This document shows, piece after piece, positions 1 through 8,371 of a DNA stretch of 45,658 nt (the stretch's first letter is position 1; every line of letters begins with the position of its first letter). Source of the DNA: an uncultured SAR116 cluster alpha proteobacterium. GTDB lineage: Bacteria > Pseudomonadota > Alphaproteobacteria > Puniceispirillales > Marisalimonadaceae. The stretch is taken from positions 1 through 45,658 of the forward strand of contig CACMOJ010000013.1 of NCBI GenBank assembly GCA_902615325.1, given 5' to 3'. A program made the position numbers and the translations under genes. The notes below the pieces were generated by a model. It did not search any database and was not told where the DNA came from. It saw only the letters and a list, made by a program, of their open reading frames with translations.

Positions 1-16
1 TTTCACGGACCATTGA

Positions 17-33
17 CCCTGAGGGGTTTTTTG
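17..33 (+). terminator. possible weak intrinsic terminator at the window edge
   Basis: A short G+C-rich hairpin (stem ACCC/GGGT around a four-base loop) is followed directly by a run of six T. It could end a transcript entering from the left. The stem is only 4-5 bp, so this is weak. I see no gene in bases 1-118 otherwise. Confidence 0.3.
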
Positions 34-146
34 TTGTGTTTAATCAGCAATAGTCAAATGCATGCTTGTTTCAGATAAAATTGGTAAAAAAAAATTCCAA
101 CGTTAACAATCAAATCATATGGATTCAAAAAACACCAAAAATTTGA

Positions 147-197
147 AATTTAATATTTTTGCAATCAATAAAAGTATATCTATATGTATGAAAATTA
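147..197 (+). repeat. 51-bp element, copy A (matches 17191-17241)
   Basis: This stretch matches 17191-17241 at 49 of 51 positions; both differences are C/T. Here it overlaps the 5' end of the phosphatase gene; at the other site it lies 101-151 bp upstream of plcP. A TTGYAA hexamer, 16 nt, then TATATG could form a sigma-70-like promoter inside it. Function is not known; shared upstream control and duplication remnant are both possible. Confidence 0.75.
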
Positions 198-760
198 ATT
201 CAACAAGTAAATCAGTTAAAAATAATATAATTACATGGCTTCCATTAAAAGATTCTATGTTTAATCAGTTTAATTATACTCAAAATTTTGGAAAATTAGG
301 GTTGTGTGGTTGTCCAGGAACTATATTAGATGCTAATAATCAGATTATTGGAATTCAAAAAACATTAAATATTTTTAAATTTCATAAGATTGATATTGTT
401 GTATCTCTTGTAGAGACGTCAGAATTAAAAACACTTGGGTGTGATGATTTAATAAAGAAAATTAAATTGAATAATTTTCTTTGGTTTCATTTTCCTATCA
501 CTGACTTTGATATACCCGCTAAAAGTTCACTTTTTGAATTAAATTTACTTCTTTCAAACCTAGAAAAATTTTTAAAAAAAGAAAAAAATATAGTCATACA
601 CTGTAAAGCAGGTCTAGGTAGAACAGGTACAGTGGCATCACTTTTATTAGTAAAATTAGGAATAACTGCAAAAGTTGCTATTCAATATATAAGAAAATAT
701 CGACCTGGGTCCATTGATACTAATGAACAAAAAAACTTTGTTTTAAATTGGAAAATTTAA
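188..760 (+). CDS. Cys-based protein tyrosine/dual-specificity phosphatase
   Basis: The protein carries the PTP signature C-x5-R (HCKAGLGRTG; Cys139 and Arg145 counting from this start) and an upstream Asp in PITDFDIP (Asp106/108) that would serve as general acid. The fold and length (190 aa) resemble CDKN3-like bacterial phosphatases. These hydrolyse phosphoesters through a Cys-phosphate intermediate; the substrate could be protein or a small molecule. An in-frame ATG at 119 would add 23 residues, but the conserved domain begins near ITWLPL, and neither start has a clear ribosome site. I chose 188. The next gene on the strand is phnC, 197 bp away, so a role in phosphorus metabolism is suggested by position only. 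The start overlaps a 51-bp element also found upstream of plcP. Confidence 0.8.
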   Translation: MKINSTSKSVKNNIITWLPLKDSMFNQFNYTQNFGKLGLCGCPGTILDANNQIIGIQKTLNIFKFHKIDIVVSLVETSELKTLGCDDLIKKIKLNNFLWFHFPITDFDIPAKSSLFELNLLLSNLEKFLKKEKNIVIHCKAGLGRTGTVASLLLVKLGITAKVAIQYIRKYRPGSIDTNEQKNFVLNWKI

Positions 761-957
761 CAAAGTGATTCTCTGTAATTAAATAAATTATTTGTTGTGA
801 GGATTAATAATATATAAAAAAAACTTAATAGATTTTTTTTTTAATTACTAAATTATTGATTTTTTTAATAAAAATTCAATTTAATAATTCAGTAATAATA
901 TTTTAACAAATTTGAAATATTAACAGTATACGAATCCAAGAAATTATGGAGAATCGT

Positions 958-1758
958 ATGCTGCAAATTAATAATGTGTGTAAATTTTTTGACCAAGTTA
1001 AAGCAGTTAATGAAGTGTCAATAAATGTAGATAAACCTGAAATGATAGCTATTATAGGGAGGTCTGGTGCTGGCAAATCTACTTTGCTTAGAACTATAAA
1101 TAGACTGACGGATGCTAGCTCAGGTGAAATTCTTTTCCAAAATCAAAATATATTAAATTTGAACAAAAAAGATAAACTCGTATGGCAAAAAAATTGTGCC
1201 ATGATATTTCAACAATTTAACCTCGTTCCAAGATTAGATGTGCTTACGAACGTGATGTTGGGCAAATTAAATGAAATGTCCACTATTCGTGCTAGTTTAA
1301 AACTTTTTACATCTAAAGAAAGACATACAGCACTAAATTTATTAGATAAGTTTGGCATGATACAAACAGCTCTACAAAGAGCTGAAACACTCTCTGGTGG
1401 CCAGCAACAGAGGGTTGCAATATGCAGAGCTATGATGCAAGAACCTAAATTAATTCTTGCCGATGAACCAATAGCCTCATTAGACCCTTTAAATGCAAGG
1501 CTTGTAATGGAGGCACTTAGAAAAATTCACGATGAGAAAAAAATTACTGTTATTTGTAATCTTCATACCTTGGATACAGCAAAGCAGTATTGCGATCGCA
1601 TTATTGGAATGCAAAATGGAAGGGTGGTTTTTGATGATTTACCATCAAAACTTACTAATAAAAAAGCAAGAGAAATTTACGGTGCAGAGGCTGAGGAAGC
1701 TTTTGAAGGCACTATGACATCAGTTTCTTTAGGGCATGCAGAATTGAAAACTGCATAA
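958..1758 (+). CDS. phnC: phosphonate ABC transporter ATP-binding protein PhnC
   Basis: This is the ATPase of the phosphonate importer, acting on the inner face of the membrane with PhnE. Walker A (GRSGAGKST), the ABC signature (LSGGQQQRVAICRA), Walker B (LILADEP) and a switch His (NLHTLD) are all visible. The start at 958 is preferred over the ATG at 946 because a GGAG at 948-951 sits six bases before it and E. coli PhnC begins at the equivalent point. Length (266 aa) is normal for PhnC. It leads a same-strand run phnC-phnD-phnE-phnE2 with a 35-bp gap to phnD. The 185-bp A+T-rich spacer before it probably holds the promoter; no firm operator was seen. Confidence 0.95.
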   Translation: MLQINNVCKFFDQVKAVNEVSINVDKPEMIAIIGRSGAGKSTLLRTINRLTDASSGEILFQNQNILNLNKKDKLVWQKNCAMIFQQFNLVPRLDVLTNVMLGKLNEMSTIRASLKLFTSKERHTALNLLDKFGMIQTALQRAETLSGGQQQRVAICRAMMQEPKLILADEPIASLDPLNARLVMEALRKIHDEKKITVICNLHTLDTAKQYCDRIIGMQNGRVVFDDLPSKLTNKKAREIYGAEAEEAFEGTMTSVSLGHAELKTA

Positions 1759-1793
1759 ACATAAGAAAATTTAGGGAAAAAAAGGAGAAAATA

Positions 1794-2759
1794 ATGATAA
1801 AAAATCTATTAAAAATGATAACGACATTATCAATGGCACTAGTTGTATCTAGTGCAGTTGCAGATGGCCATAAAAAATATGACGGTCCTCAAATGCAACT
1901 AAGTAAATTTCAGCCAGAATTTAGAATTGGTTTTCTTGGTGACGAGGCTTCACAGGATATTATTGCTAGAAATGGTTGTTTAAAAGACTATATTGAAAAA
2001 GCCTACAACGTACCTGCAAAAATGTTCACATTTAAAGATTATGCAGGAACAATGGAAGCTATGCTAGGTGAAAATCTTGATTATGCATGGTTTGGCTCAT
2101 CTGGTTATGCTGGTATTTACTTGCAAGATCCAGATGCTGTTGTTCCAGTTTTAACAAGAATGCAACCAACAGGTGATACTGGATACTATTCAGTAATGGT
2201 AGCTAGAAAAGACTCTGGAATAAAATCATTAGATGATTTAAAAGGTAAGAAGTTGGGTTTCGCTGATCCAAACTCTACATCCGGCTATTTAATTCCATCT
2301 ATAGAATTACCTGAACTCTATAATGTTGATATTAACACATATTTTTCTAAAACTCAGTTTTCAGGAGGACATGAAAATAATGTGTTAGCAGTACTTAATG
2401 GAGATGTTGATGCTGGTGTAACTTGGGTATCAGGTGTTGGAAAATGGGAAGAAGGTTATTCATCTGGAAATTTAAGAAAAATGGTTGATAAAGGTATTTT
2501 GAATATGGATGACTTGGTACAAGTATGGTCTTCAAAATTAATTCCTAACGGTCCAATCGTAATGCCAAAAAAATTACCAAAAGAAGCAAGGGATGTAATG
2601 GTTGGTATGAAAAAGTGGATACATAAAAATGATCCTAAATGTAGCGAAGATATTGCGAATGGGATTGTAAAAGCTTGGGTGCCTGTTGATCATAGCTTTT
2701 ACGAAGTAATTGTAAAAGCTAGAAAAGCTAAATTAGAAGCAAAGAAGAAAAAAGGTTAA
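1794..2759 (+). CDS. phnD: phosphonate ABC transporter substrate-binding protein PhnD
   Basis: A periplasmic binding protein that captures phosphonates (and often phosphite or phosphate esters) and hands them to PhnE. The N-terminus is a classical Sec signal peptide with cleavage expected after ...SSAVA, followed by a type 2 periplasmic-binding fold. Segments such as FGSSGYAGIY, SVMVARKDSGI and FADPNSTSGYL are typical of the PhnD family's ligand pocket. Length (321 aa) is usual. A strong AAGGAG ribosome site lies just before the ATG. It is followed by a stable 13-bp hairpin in the phnD-phnE gap, which may raise PhnD levels relative to the membrane subunits. The exact ligand cannot be read from sequence. 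Confidence 0.95.
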   Translation: MIKNLLKMITTLSMALVVSSAVADGHKKYDGPQMQLSKFQPEFRIGFLGDEASQDIIARNGCLKDYIEKAYNVPAKMFTFKDYAGTMEAMLGENLDYAWFGSSGYAGIYLQDPDAVVPVLTRMQPTGDTGYYSVMVARKDSGIKSLDDLKGKKLGFADPNSTSGYLIPSIELPELYNVDINTYFSKTQFSGGHENNVLAVLNGDVDAGVTWVSGVGKWEEGYSSGNLRKMVDKGILNMDDLVQVWSSKLIPNGPIVMPKKLPKEARDVMVGMKKWIHKNDPKCSEDIANGIVKAWVPVDHSFYEVIVKARKAKLEAKKKKG

Positions 2760-2779
2760 TTTTAACTAAATAATACAAT

Positions 2780-2811
2780 GAGTTAAAGACGGATCGTGCC
2801 GTCTTTAACTC
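2780..2811 (+). promoter_or_regulatory. 13-bp perfect stem-loop between phnD and phnE
   Basis: Bases 2780-2792 and 2799-2811 are perfectly complementary around a 6-nt loop. Only a short T run follows, so it is not a strong terminator. In many ABC operons such a hairpin after the binding-protein gene protects the upstream mRNA from 3' exonucleases or partly attenuates transcription. That role is inferred here from position. Confidence 0.75.
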
Positions 2812-2831
2812 TTTAATTACAGGAATTAAAA

Positions 2832-3686
2832 TTGTCAGATCAAGTTTTTAATAATTTTCAAAATGTAGAAAAAAATTTGAAAGCCTTAGCTTTTAAACGA
2901 CTAATTTACTCTTTATTAAGTATTGGTTTCATTATATTTTTATTTTCTGGTGGTTTAACGATTGCAGAAAATAACAATGCAGGAAGTTTTGAGAGAGGTA
3001 TTTCAAAATTTTTTGATTATCCAGTTGACCTTTTTAAAGAGGCATTTGAATCAGGTTGGACATGGTATAGTTATTTATTAAAATATTTACCTGATTTAAT
3101 TTCTACTATTAATATGGCGTTTTTCTCAACGTTATTTGGTAGTATATTTGCGGTTTTTTTGAGTATATTCGCAAGTAAAAATCTCATAAAAAATAAATAT
3201 ATTGTGTCATTTTGTAGAAGAACAATGGACATATTAAGGTCATTTCCTGAAATTGTAATAGCAATGATATTTCTTTATTTGATGGGTAAATCTGAAATCC
3301 CAGCAGTTATAGCCATCGTTATTCATACCTCAGGAGCATTAGGGAAATTATTTTCTGAAGCTATTGAAAATGTAGATTTCAAACCAATAGAAGGTCTTGA
3401 ATCTTGTGGTTCTTCCTGGTTTCTACGTATAAGATTTGCTGTGTTACCCCAAGTATTGCCACTATTTATATCTTATTCACTGTTGAGATTAGAAATTAAT
3501 GTGAGAGCATCTACAATTTTAGGTTTCGTTGGTGCTGGTGGAATTGGAGAAGCTTTGTCAACAGTTATCCAATGGAGATATGGTGATGAAATATTAGCTA
3601 TTATGGCTCTTCTAGTTATTACAATTATTTCTCTAGACTATATCTCTTCATATTTAAGAACAAAATTAATTGGAGATAACAAATGA
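2832..3686 (+). CDS. phnE: phosphonate ABC transporter permease PhnE (first copy)
   Basis: An inner-membrane permease subunit. It has a TM segment near residues 24-44, a core of further TM segments from about 90 onward, and the EAA coupling loop (SEAIENVDFKPIEGLESCG, about residues 175-193) that docks PhnC. The length, 284 aa, is normal for PhnE. The start is TTG at 2832, with an AGGA about seven bases upstream; no better ATG is available. It overlaps the next phnE by 4 bp (ATGA), so the two subunits are translationally coupled and probably form a heterodimeric channel. Confidence 0.93.
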   Translation: MSDQVFNNFQNVEKNLKALAFKRLIYSLLSIGFIIFLFSGGLTIAENNNAGSFERGISKFFDYPVDLFKEAFESGWTWYSYLLKYLPDLISTINMAFFSTLFGSIFAVFLSIFASKNLIKNKYIVSFCRRTMDILRSFPEIVIAMIFLYLMGKSEIPAVIAIVIHTSGALGKLFSEAIENVDFKPIEGLESCGSSWFLRIRFAVLPQVLPLFISYSLLRLEINVRASTILGFVGAGGIGEALSTVIQWRYGDEILAIMALLVITIISLDYISSYLRTKLIGDNK

Positions 3687-5044
3687 CTAGTGATGTAATA
3701 TCATCTGAAATTTATTTGAAAGTAAATGCTAATCATAAAAAGCACGTTAAAAGTCTCATTATTGCAGGTGTCGTTTTTTCATTATATATTGTAGCAACTT
3801 TTCTTCATTTCGACTTAGCTAATATTGCAAAAAAATGGAATTCCGATAGAGCAGCTATGTTTATTTTAGACACCTATGCTCATAAAGACCACATAACAAT
3901 GAAATGGAAAAATCCAGAAAAAATTGATGTTCGTTTTGAAGGCGGTTATAGGCATGTGTATAAAAAAGATCCTGAGTGGTTATCAAGAAATACTACGTCT
4001 AAATCTACTGTTGTTAATTTTGATAATGGTGGAAAGTTTATATTTTTTTCAAATCGTGTTGAAATGAAAGACTGGCCTGATGTTAAAGAAAATTTTATTT
4101 TTAAAATTAACTCCAATGGTAAACCTTATGTTGAAGGCTATCAAGGTAAAGAAGACCTTTTGCCAAATTGGATGAGAGCGACAGAAAACAAGGTTGAAGT
4201 TAGACCCTCTCTTTATGAAAGATTACAAGTTTATGGATCTAAAGTTGAAGTTCACAGATATGAATTAGGCTGGAAATATTTTTGGTTTGACTTTGATAGT
4301 CCGCTTTCTGGCAAAGGTTTTCTGGATGGTATTTCACTGATGTTTAGCGATCAAAGAGTTGATCCACTAAAATCTAATTTTAATCTTGTCATTAATGAAT
4401 TTTTAGAAAATGAAATATGGCATCATAATACAGTCTTATTCGCTATGGTTGAAACATTATTAATGGCTATTTTAGGGACATTCATAGCTTCAATATTTGG
4501 ACTACCTTTGGCATTCATGGCAGCATACAACGTAACTCCATTTGCATCATTAAGGTTTTTTTTAAGAAGAATATTCGATCTTCTTAGAGGAATAGATATG
4601 TTGATTTGGAGTCTAATTTTTCTAAGAGCTTTTGGTCCTGGATTGTTTACGGGAATATTTGCAATCGCATTTACTGACACTGGAACCTTAGGAAAGTTAA
4701 TGTCTGAGGCTATAGAGAATACTGACAAAAAGGAAAAAGAAGGCATTCAATCAACAGGTGCTAACAAAACTTTACAACATAGATTTGGTATTATACCGCA
4801 GATCTTACCAATTTTTATCTCACAAAGTCTTTATTATTTGGAATCAAATACTCGAGCAGCTGTAATTATTGGCGCCATGGGCGCTGGGGGTATAGGATTA
4901 CATTTCCTTGGTGCTCTTATGACGGGTAATGACTTTGAAAATGTTGGGTATATGGCATTACTTGTTCTTATAGCAGTAATGTTAATTGATACTCTATCAT
5001 CACGGTTAAGAAGGTTTTTAATTGGAATAGAAGAAAAAAAATAA
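3683..5044 (+). CDS. phnE: phosphonate ABC transporter permease PhnE, long second copy
   Basis: The C-terminal part (about residues 250-453) is a standard PhnE permease with an EAA loop (SEAIENTDKKEKEGIQSTGA, residues 341-360) and GAMGAGGIGL near the end. At 453 aa it is much longer than the usual 260-290. TM1 (about 24-42) is followed by some 200 hydrophilic residues with many aromatic residues before the permease core, predicted to face the periplasm. It overlaps phnE1 by 4 bp. Paired PhnE subunits with one enlarged member are known in marine and alphaproteobacterial phosphonate clusters. The extra domain could contact PhnD or the wall; its role is unknown. Confidence 0.92.
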   Translation: MTSDVISSEIYLKVNANHKKHVKSLIIAGVVFSLYIVATFLHFDLANIAKKWNSDRAAMFILDTYAHKDHITMKWKNPEKIDVRFEGGYRHVYKKDPEWLSRNTTSKSTVVNFDNGGKFIFFSNRVEMKDWPDVKENFIFKINSNGKPYVEGYQGKEDLLPNWMRATENKVEVRPSLYERLQVYGSKVEVHRYELGWKYFWFDFDSPLSGKGFLDGISLMFSDQRVDPLKSNFNLVINEFLENEIWHHNTVLFAMVETLLMAILGTFIASIFGLPLAFMAAYNVTPFASLRFFLRRIFDLLRGIDMLIWSLIFLRAFGPGLFTGIFAIAFTDTGTLGKLMSEAIENTDKKEKEGIQSTGANKTLQHRFGIIPQILPIFISQSLYYLESNTRAAVIIGAMGAGGIGLHFLGALMTGNDFENVGYMALLVLIAVMLIDTLSSRLRRFLIGIEEKK

Positions 5045-5054
5045 AGGAGTAATT

Positions 5055-5522
5055 ATGTATAAAATATTATTAACTATTTCGTTTTTCTTAATATCAAATC
5101 TTGCTTATGCAGAAAATAAAGAACTTAAAGAATTAAGCAATGAAGCAGAAAAGCAAGAAGCTGGAAAACTTGTTAATACCGAGGAAATATTTAAAAAATT
5201 AACTGAAAAATGTGATGAAACAGATGTTTTAGTATTAAGGGCAAGAATAAGGCTTGAACTCCCAAGAATTGATAAAAATACTGCCTCTGAAGTTGAGAAA
5301 ATGATGATGAATGGTCTTGAATTATGTTCAGAAAAAAAAATAGATGAAGCAAAAAAATTGTTAACTTCAGCTTATAAAAAAGCTCAAGATGCAGCATCTA
5401 TTAAATTCGGCCAGCAAGGAACAGGGGCAATAAAAGGCGTGAAGATGTCTGATACGACTAAAGCACTTACTAAAGATGGTTCAATTGATAATGAAAAAAA
5501 ACCTTGGTGGAAATTTTGGTAA
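5055..5522 (+). CDS. unknown secreted helical protein in the phn transport operon
   Basis: I do not recognise a family. The 155-aa product starts with a clear signal peptide (cleavage expected after ...NLAYA) and is otherwise rich in Lys, Glu and Ala, likely helical, with two Cys residues about 38 apart that could form a disulphide. A basic-aromatic tail (KKPWWKFW) ends the protein. A good AAGGAG site precedes the ATG, and the gene begins 10 bp after phnE2, so it belongs to the transport operon. It probably acts in the periplasm, perhaps as a transporter accessory; that is inference from position. Confidence 0.8.
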   Translation: MYKILLTISFFLISNLAYAENKELKELSNEAEKQEAGKLVNTEEIFKKLTEKCDETDVLVLRARIRLELPRIDKNTASEVEKMMMNGLELCSEKKIDEAKKLLTSAYKKAQDAASIKFGQQGTGAIKGVKMSDTTKALTKDGSIDNEKKPWWKFW

Positions 5523-5559
5523 AATTTCTATGATCTTGAGATAGTGAGTTTTTTTAAAT

Positions 5560-6486
5560 ATGATGTTACGTCCATTTAGCAAAAGAGGTTCTTTTTATAA
5601 AGGGAACTTGCATGGGCACAGCTCGAATTCAGATGGTAAATTTAGTGTTAGTGAAGTTATAGACGCCTATAAAAAAAGAGGTTACGACTTTACTTGTATT
5701 TCAGATCATCTATGGATTGACAATCGATTTTGTGCTGAAACTGTTACAGATGCATCTAAATACAACACTCATAATTTTATAGCAATTAATAGTGCAGAGC
5801 TTCACACAAGAGGAAAAAAATATGACAAAGAAAATTTGTGGCATCTTGTTGCAAATGGTTTGAGCAAAGATTTTAAACCTTCCAACGATGAAGAAAATAT
5901 TCAAGATTTAATTAAAAGAGCTAAAGGAGATGGTGCCTTTATTTCAATAGCTCACCCTGAATGGTACAGTTTAACTTTTGATGAAGCGATTATGTTAAAA
6001 GATTGTCATAGTGTGGAGATATATAATCATGCATCAACAGTAAAATGTAATAGAGGCAGTGGAATCTATATTGCTGATTTTTTATTGAATGAAAACGTTA
6101 AAACTTTGCTTACCTCAACTGACGACTCACACTCTTTAGAAGAAGATGCTTATGGAGGTTGGGTTTTTGTTAAAACTAAAGAGTTAAATGAAAAAAAAAT
6201 TTTAAAATCTTTAATCAAAGGTGATTACTATTCATCAACTGGAGTAGTTATTTATGAAGTAAAGCTTGAAAAACGTTTGTTAAAACTTAAATTTTCTTCT
6301 TCTAATAATATTATGGTTTCAGGTGCTGGTCACACTAATATATCTTCGCATGGTTATAATTTAACGAACGCAGAACTTGATCTTGAAAATTTTGATTCAC
6401 CTTTTTTCAGAATTACAATTTCTAACCAATTTGGCAAATATGCGTGGACAAATCCATATTGGTTCAATGAATTAGACTTAGATTAG
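5560..6486 (+). CDS. PHP-domain phosphoesterase, candidate PhnP replacement
   Basis: A PHP-fold metal-dependent phosphoesterase of 308 aa. Metal ligands expected of the family are visible: H18-x-H20, D25, H50 (CISDH), E80, H132 (IAHPE) and D189-x-H191 (TDDSH). Its C-terminal third is beta-rich and shared with PHP proteins that carry a small accessory domain. It lies 37 bp after the secreted protein and overlaps the next gene. A PHP enzyme (PhnPP of Eggerthella lenta) is known to hydrolyse the cyclic ribose phosphate made by C-P lyase. No metallo-beta-lactamase PhnP occurs in this window, so this protein could take that step. That assignment is inferred. ATG codons at 5560 and 5563 are both possible. 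Confidence 0.88.
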   Translation: MMLRPFSKRGSFYKGNLHGHSSNSDGKFSVSEVIDAYKKRGYDFTCISDHLWIDNRFCAETVTDASKYNTHNFIAINSAELHTRGKKYDKENLWHLVANGLSKDFKPSNDEENIQDLIKRAKGDGAFISIAHPEWYSLTFDEAIMLKDCHSVEIYNHASTVKCNRGSGIYIADFLLNENVKTLLTSTDDSHSLEEDAYGGWVFVKTKELNEKKILKSLIKGDYYSSTGVVIYEVKLEKRLLKLKFSSSNNIMVSGAGHTNISSHGYNLTNAELDLENFDSPFFRITISNQFGKYAWTNPYWFNELDLD

Positions 6487-6488
6487 TG

Positions 6489-7103
6489 ATGGTTAAATTA
6501 TTAGAAAAAAAAGCAATTATCCATGCAGATTGTGAGATAAATGGTTCAAAATTTGGTAAATATACTGAAGTTGGTTGTGGTTCAATTATTTTAAATTCAA
6601 ATTTTGGTGATTATTCATATTGCACTAGGTACTGCGATATTGCTAATACTGAAATAAAAAAATTTTCAAACATTGCAAGCTTTGTCAGAATAGGCCCTAC
6701 AGATCACCCAATGGAAAAAGCAAGCCTTCATCATTTTTTATATAGATCTAATGATTATTGGGATGAAAAAAAAATAGATGAACAATTCTTTAAAAAAAGA
6801 TTTTCAAGAAAAACTATTATTGGTCATGACACTTGGATAGGTCACGGTGCCATAATCAAACCAGAAATCGTAATAGGAGATGGTGCTATTGTAGGTGCAG
6901 GTTCAGTAGTAACAAAAAATGTAGAAGATTATACTATCGTAGCAGGAAATCCTGCTAAGACAATAAGACGAAGGTTTTCAGAAAAAGTTGCAATACAGTT
7001 ATCTGGCATTCAATGGTGGAACTGGTCTCATAAAGAATTAGGATCTGCCTTAGATGATTTTAGAAATCTAAGTATTGAAGATTTTATAGAAAAATATAAA
7101 TAG
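6489..7103 (+). CDS. hexapeptide-repeat transferase, phosphonate-cluster family
   Basis: A left-handed beta-helix acyltransferase: hexapeptide turns run through residues about 8-60 and again at IIGHDTWIGHGAIIKPEI... to about 155, with the catalytic-type His in DTWIGHG. The overall pattern, including SFVRIGPTDHPMEKASLHHF, matches the 'phosphonate metabolism, transferase hexapeptide repeat' group found in C-P lyase clusters. Its acceptor is not established; N-acetylation of aminoalkylphosphonates, as done by PhnO elsewhere, is a reasonable guess. The start overlaps the PHP gene's stop codon (GTG at 6486 or ATG at 6489; ATG chosen). It converges on the minus-strand phnM paralogue with a single base between them. 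Confidence 0.85.
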   Translation: MVKLLEKKAIIHADCEINGSKFGKYTEVGCGSIILNSNFGDYSYCTRYCDIANTEIKKFSNIASFVRIGPTDHPMEKASLHHFLYRSNDYWDEKKIDEQFFKKRFSRKTIIGHDTWIGHGAIIKPEIVIGDGAIVGAGSVVTKNVEDYTIVAGNPAKTIRRRFSEKVAIQLSGIQWWNWSHKELGSALDDFRNLSIEDFIEKYK

Positions 7104-7104
7104 A

Positions 7105-8319
7105 TTAAGATACTGAATTAGATGATTTAATAAACCTGTCAGCAGCGTTTTTAGAAACGTTGGCAATCTCTCCGTTGCAAATAGTCGCTTCTATCTCTCT
7201 TGTTTTCGGGTTAATTACAACCAAATCTGCATAGTTATTAACTTTGATAGTTCCTCTTTTATCGATATTTAATGCCATAGCAGGATTTTCTGATATTAAT
7301 GCCCATGCATTTTCAATAGAACAAATTTTATGATCCAATAAATACCAAATTGACTGTAATAGTGAGGGGTAATAATAATCTGATACAAGGATATTACAGT
7401 ATCCTAATCTTAATAGTTCTAGGGTAGATACATTCCCATTATGCGATCCACCTCTAACTAGGTTAGGTGCACCCATTATTACACATTCGTTGTTTGAGAA
7501 TGCTTCTTTAGCAGCTAAAATCGTTGTTGGAAATTCACAAATTTTTGCACCAAAACTTCTAAACCATTTCCTATCTTTAATGTTTTCATCATCATGTGAA
7601 CCAAAATTAATATTTTTTGAAATTAGAAAATCGCTTAATATTTTCAAACTATGACTTACTTGCTTTTCTTTTGATACTCGATAACGAACTATATTTTCAA
7701 GTTCACTATTCTTAAGAGACATTTTATTAGCCCATACAGAAAATGCGAATGGTTTATTTTTAATTTTATCTAAAGCATCTGGAATATGATTATTGAACAC
7801 AACATAGTTAAGATTATATTTTTTTATTAAATTAATAAGCTCTTGAACTTTTTCTACTAGGTGTGTCTCATATCTTATCTGAATATCAATATTCGTAATC
7901 ATAGATTGTTTGTATTTATTTAAATTTTCTAGAAATGTTTTAGCATACTCTGGGCTTCTCACTTTTCCTTCCCAACTAAAACTGCATGCTAAGTAAGCCA
8001 TTGTAATTCCATTTATAGATAGCTCTTTATCAACAATTTTTAGCGATTCACTTATATCAAAACTTACACCTGGTCTAGGAAACAATTGTCTTTCAAAGCC
8101 ATCTCCATGCAAATCTATTATTCCAGGTAATACCCAAAAACCTGTCAAATCTACAACTGGATAACTTTTTTTCAAATTTTCTAATTTTTTGTTAGCTTCA
8201 ATTGATGAGATAAAGTCATCTTCAATTGTCAAAGTCCCTGACTGCATTTGACAGTTATGTAAAATTTTTGCTCCGTGTAAAATGTACCCTGAGGTATTAA
8301 CTGATTTAAAATTGTTCAT
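7105..8319 (-). CDS. phnM: PhnM-like amidohydrolase, diverged paralogue
   Basis: A 404-aa amidohydrolase-superfamily protein related to PhnM, which removes pyrophosphate from the ribosyl-triphosphate phosphonate intermediate. Family motifs are present: IDLHGDGFERQ, FPRPGV, GSHDDE, EFPTT and [17 protein letters not shown]. It differs from the canonical PhnM at 14938-16080: the first metal motif is HGDGFERQ instead of HTDNLERH, and the [12 protein letters not shown] segment is replaced by VFNNHIPDALDK. The substrate may therefore differ. It follows phnF on the same strand after 52 bp, so both are probably co-transcribed. Confidence 0.88.
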   Translation of the reverse strand: MNNFKSVNTSGYILHGAKILHNCQMQSGTLTIEDDFISSIEANKKLENLKKSYPVVDLTGFWVLPGIIDLHGDGFERQLFPRPGVSFDISESLKIVDKELSINGITMAYLACSFSWEGKVRSPEYAKTFLENLNKYKQSMITNIDIQIRYETHLVEKVQELINLIKKYNLNYVVFNNHIPDALDKIKNKPFAFSVWANKMSLKNSELENIVRYRVSKEKQVSHSLKILSDFLISKNINFGSHDDENIKDRKWFRSFGAKICEFPTTILAAKEAFSNNECVIMGAPNLVRGGSHNGNVSTLELLRLGYCNILVSDYYYPSLLQSIWYLLDHKICSIENAWALISENPAMALNIDKRGTIKVNNYADLVVINPKTREIEATICNGEIANVSKNAADRFIKSSNSVS

Positions 8320-8371
8320 TAGTTTTAATTAGCTTGTTTTTATGAAATTTTTATTACAAATATTAAAATAT

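Noticed and set aside
773-790. PHO-box-like CTGTAAT stretch upstream of phnC, and a similar one at 17284-17301 upstream of plcP
   Set aside because: Only the first half-site resembles the PhoB consensus; the second half is poor in both and A+T richness makes such 7-mers common. Kept out of the feature list.
4423-4746. 107-codon minus-strand frame inside phnE2
   Set aside because: It lies wholly within a well-supported gene and its translation has no protein-like pattern; a shadow frame.
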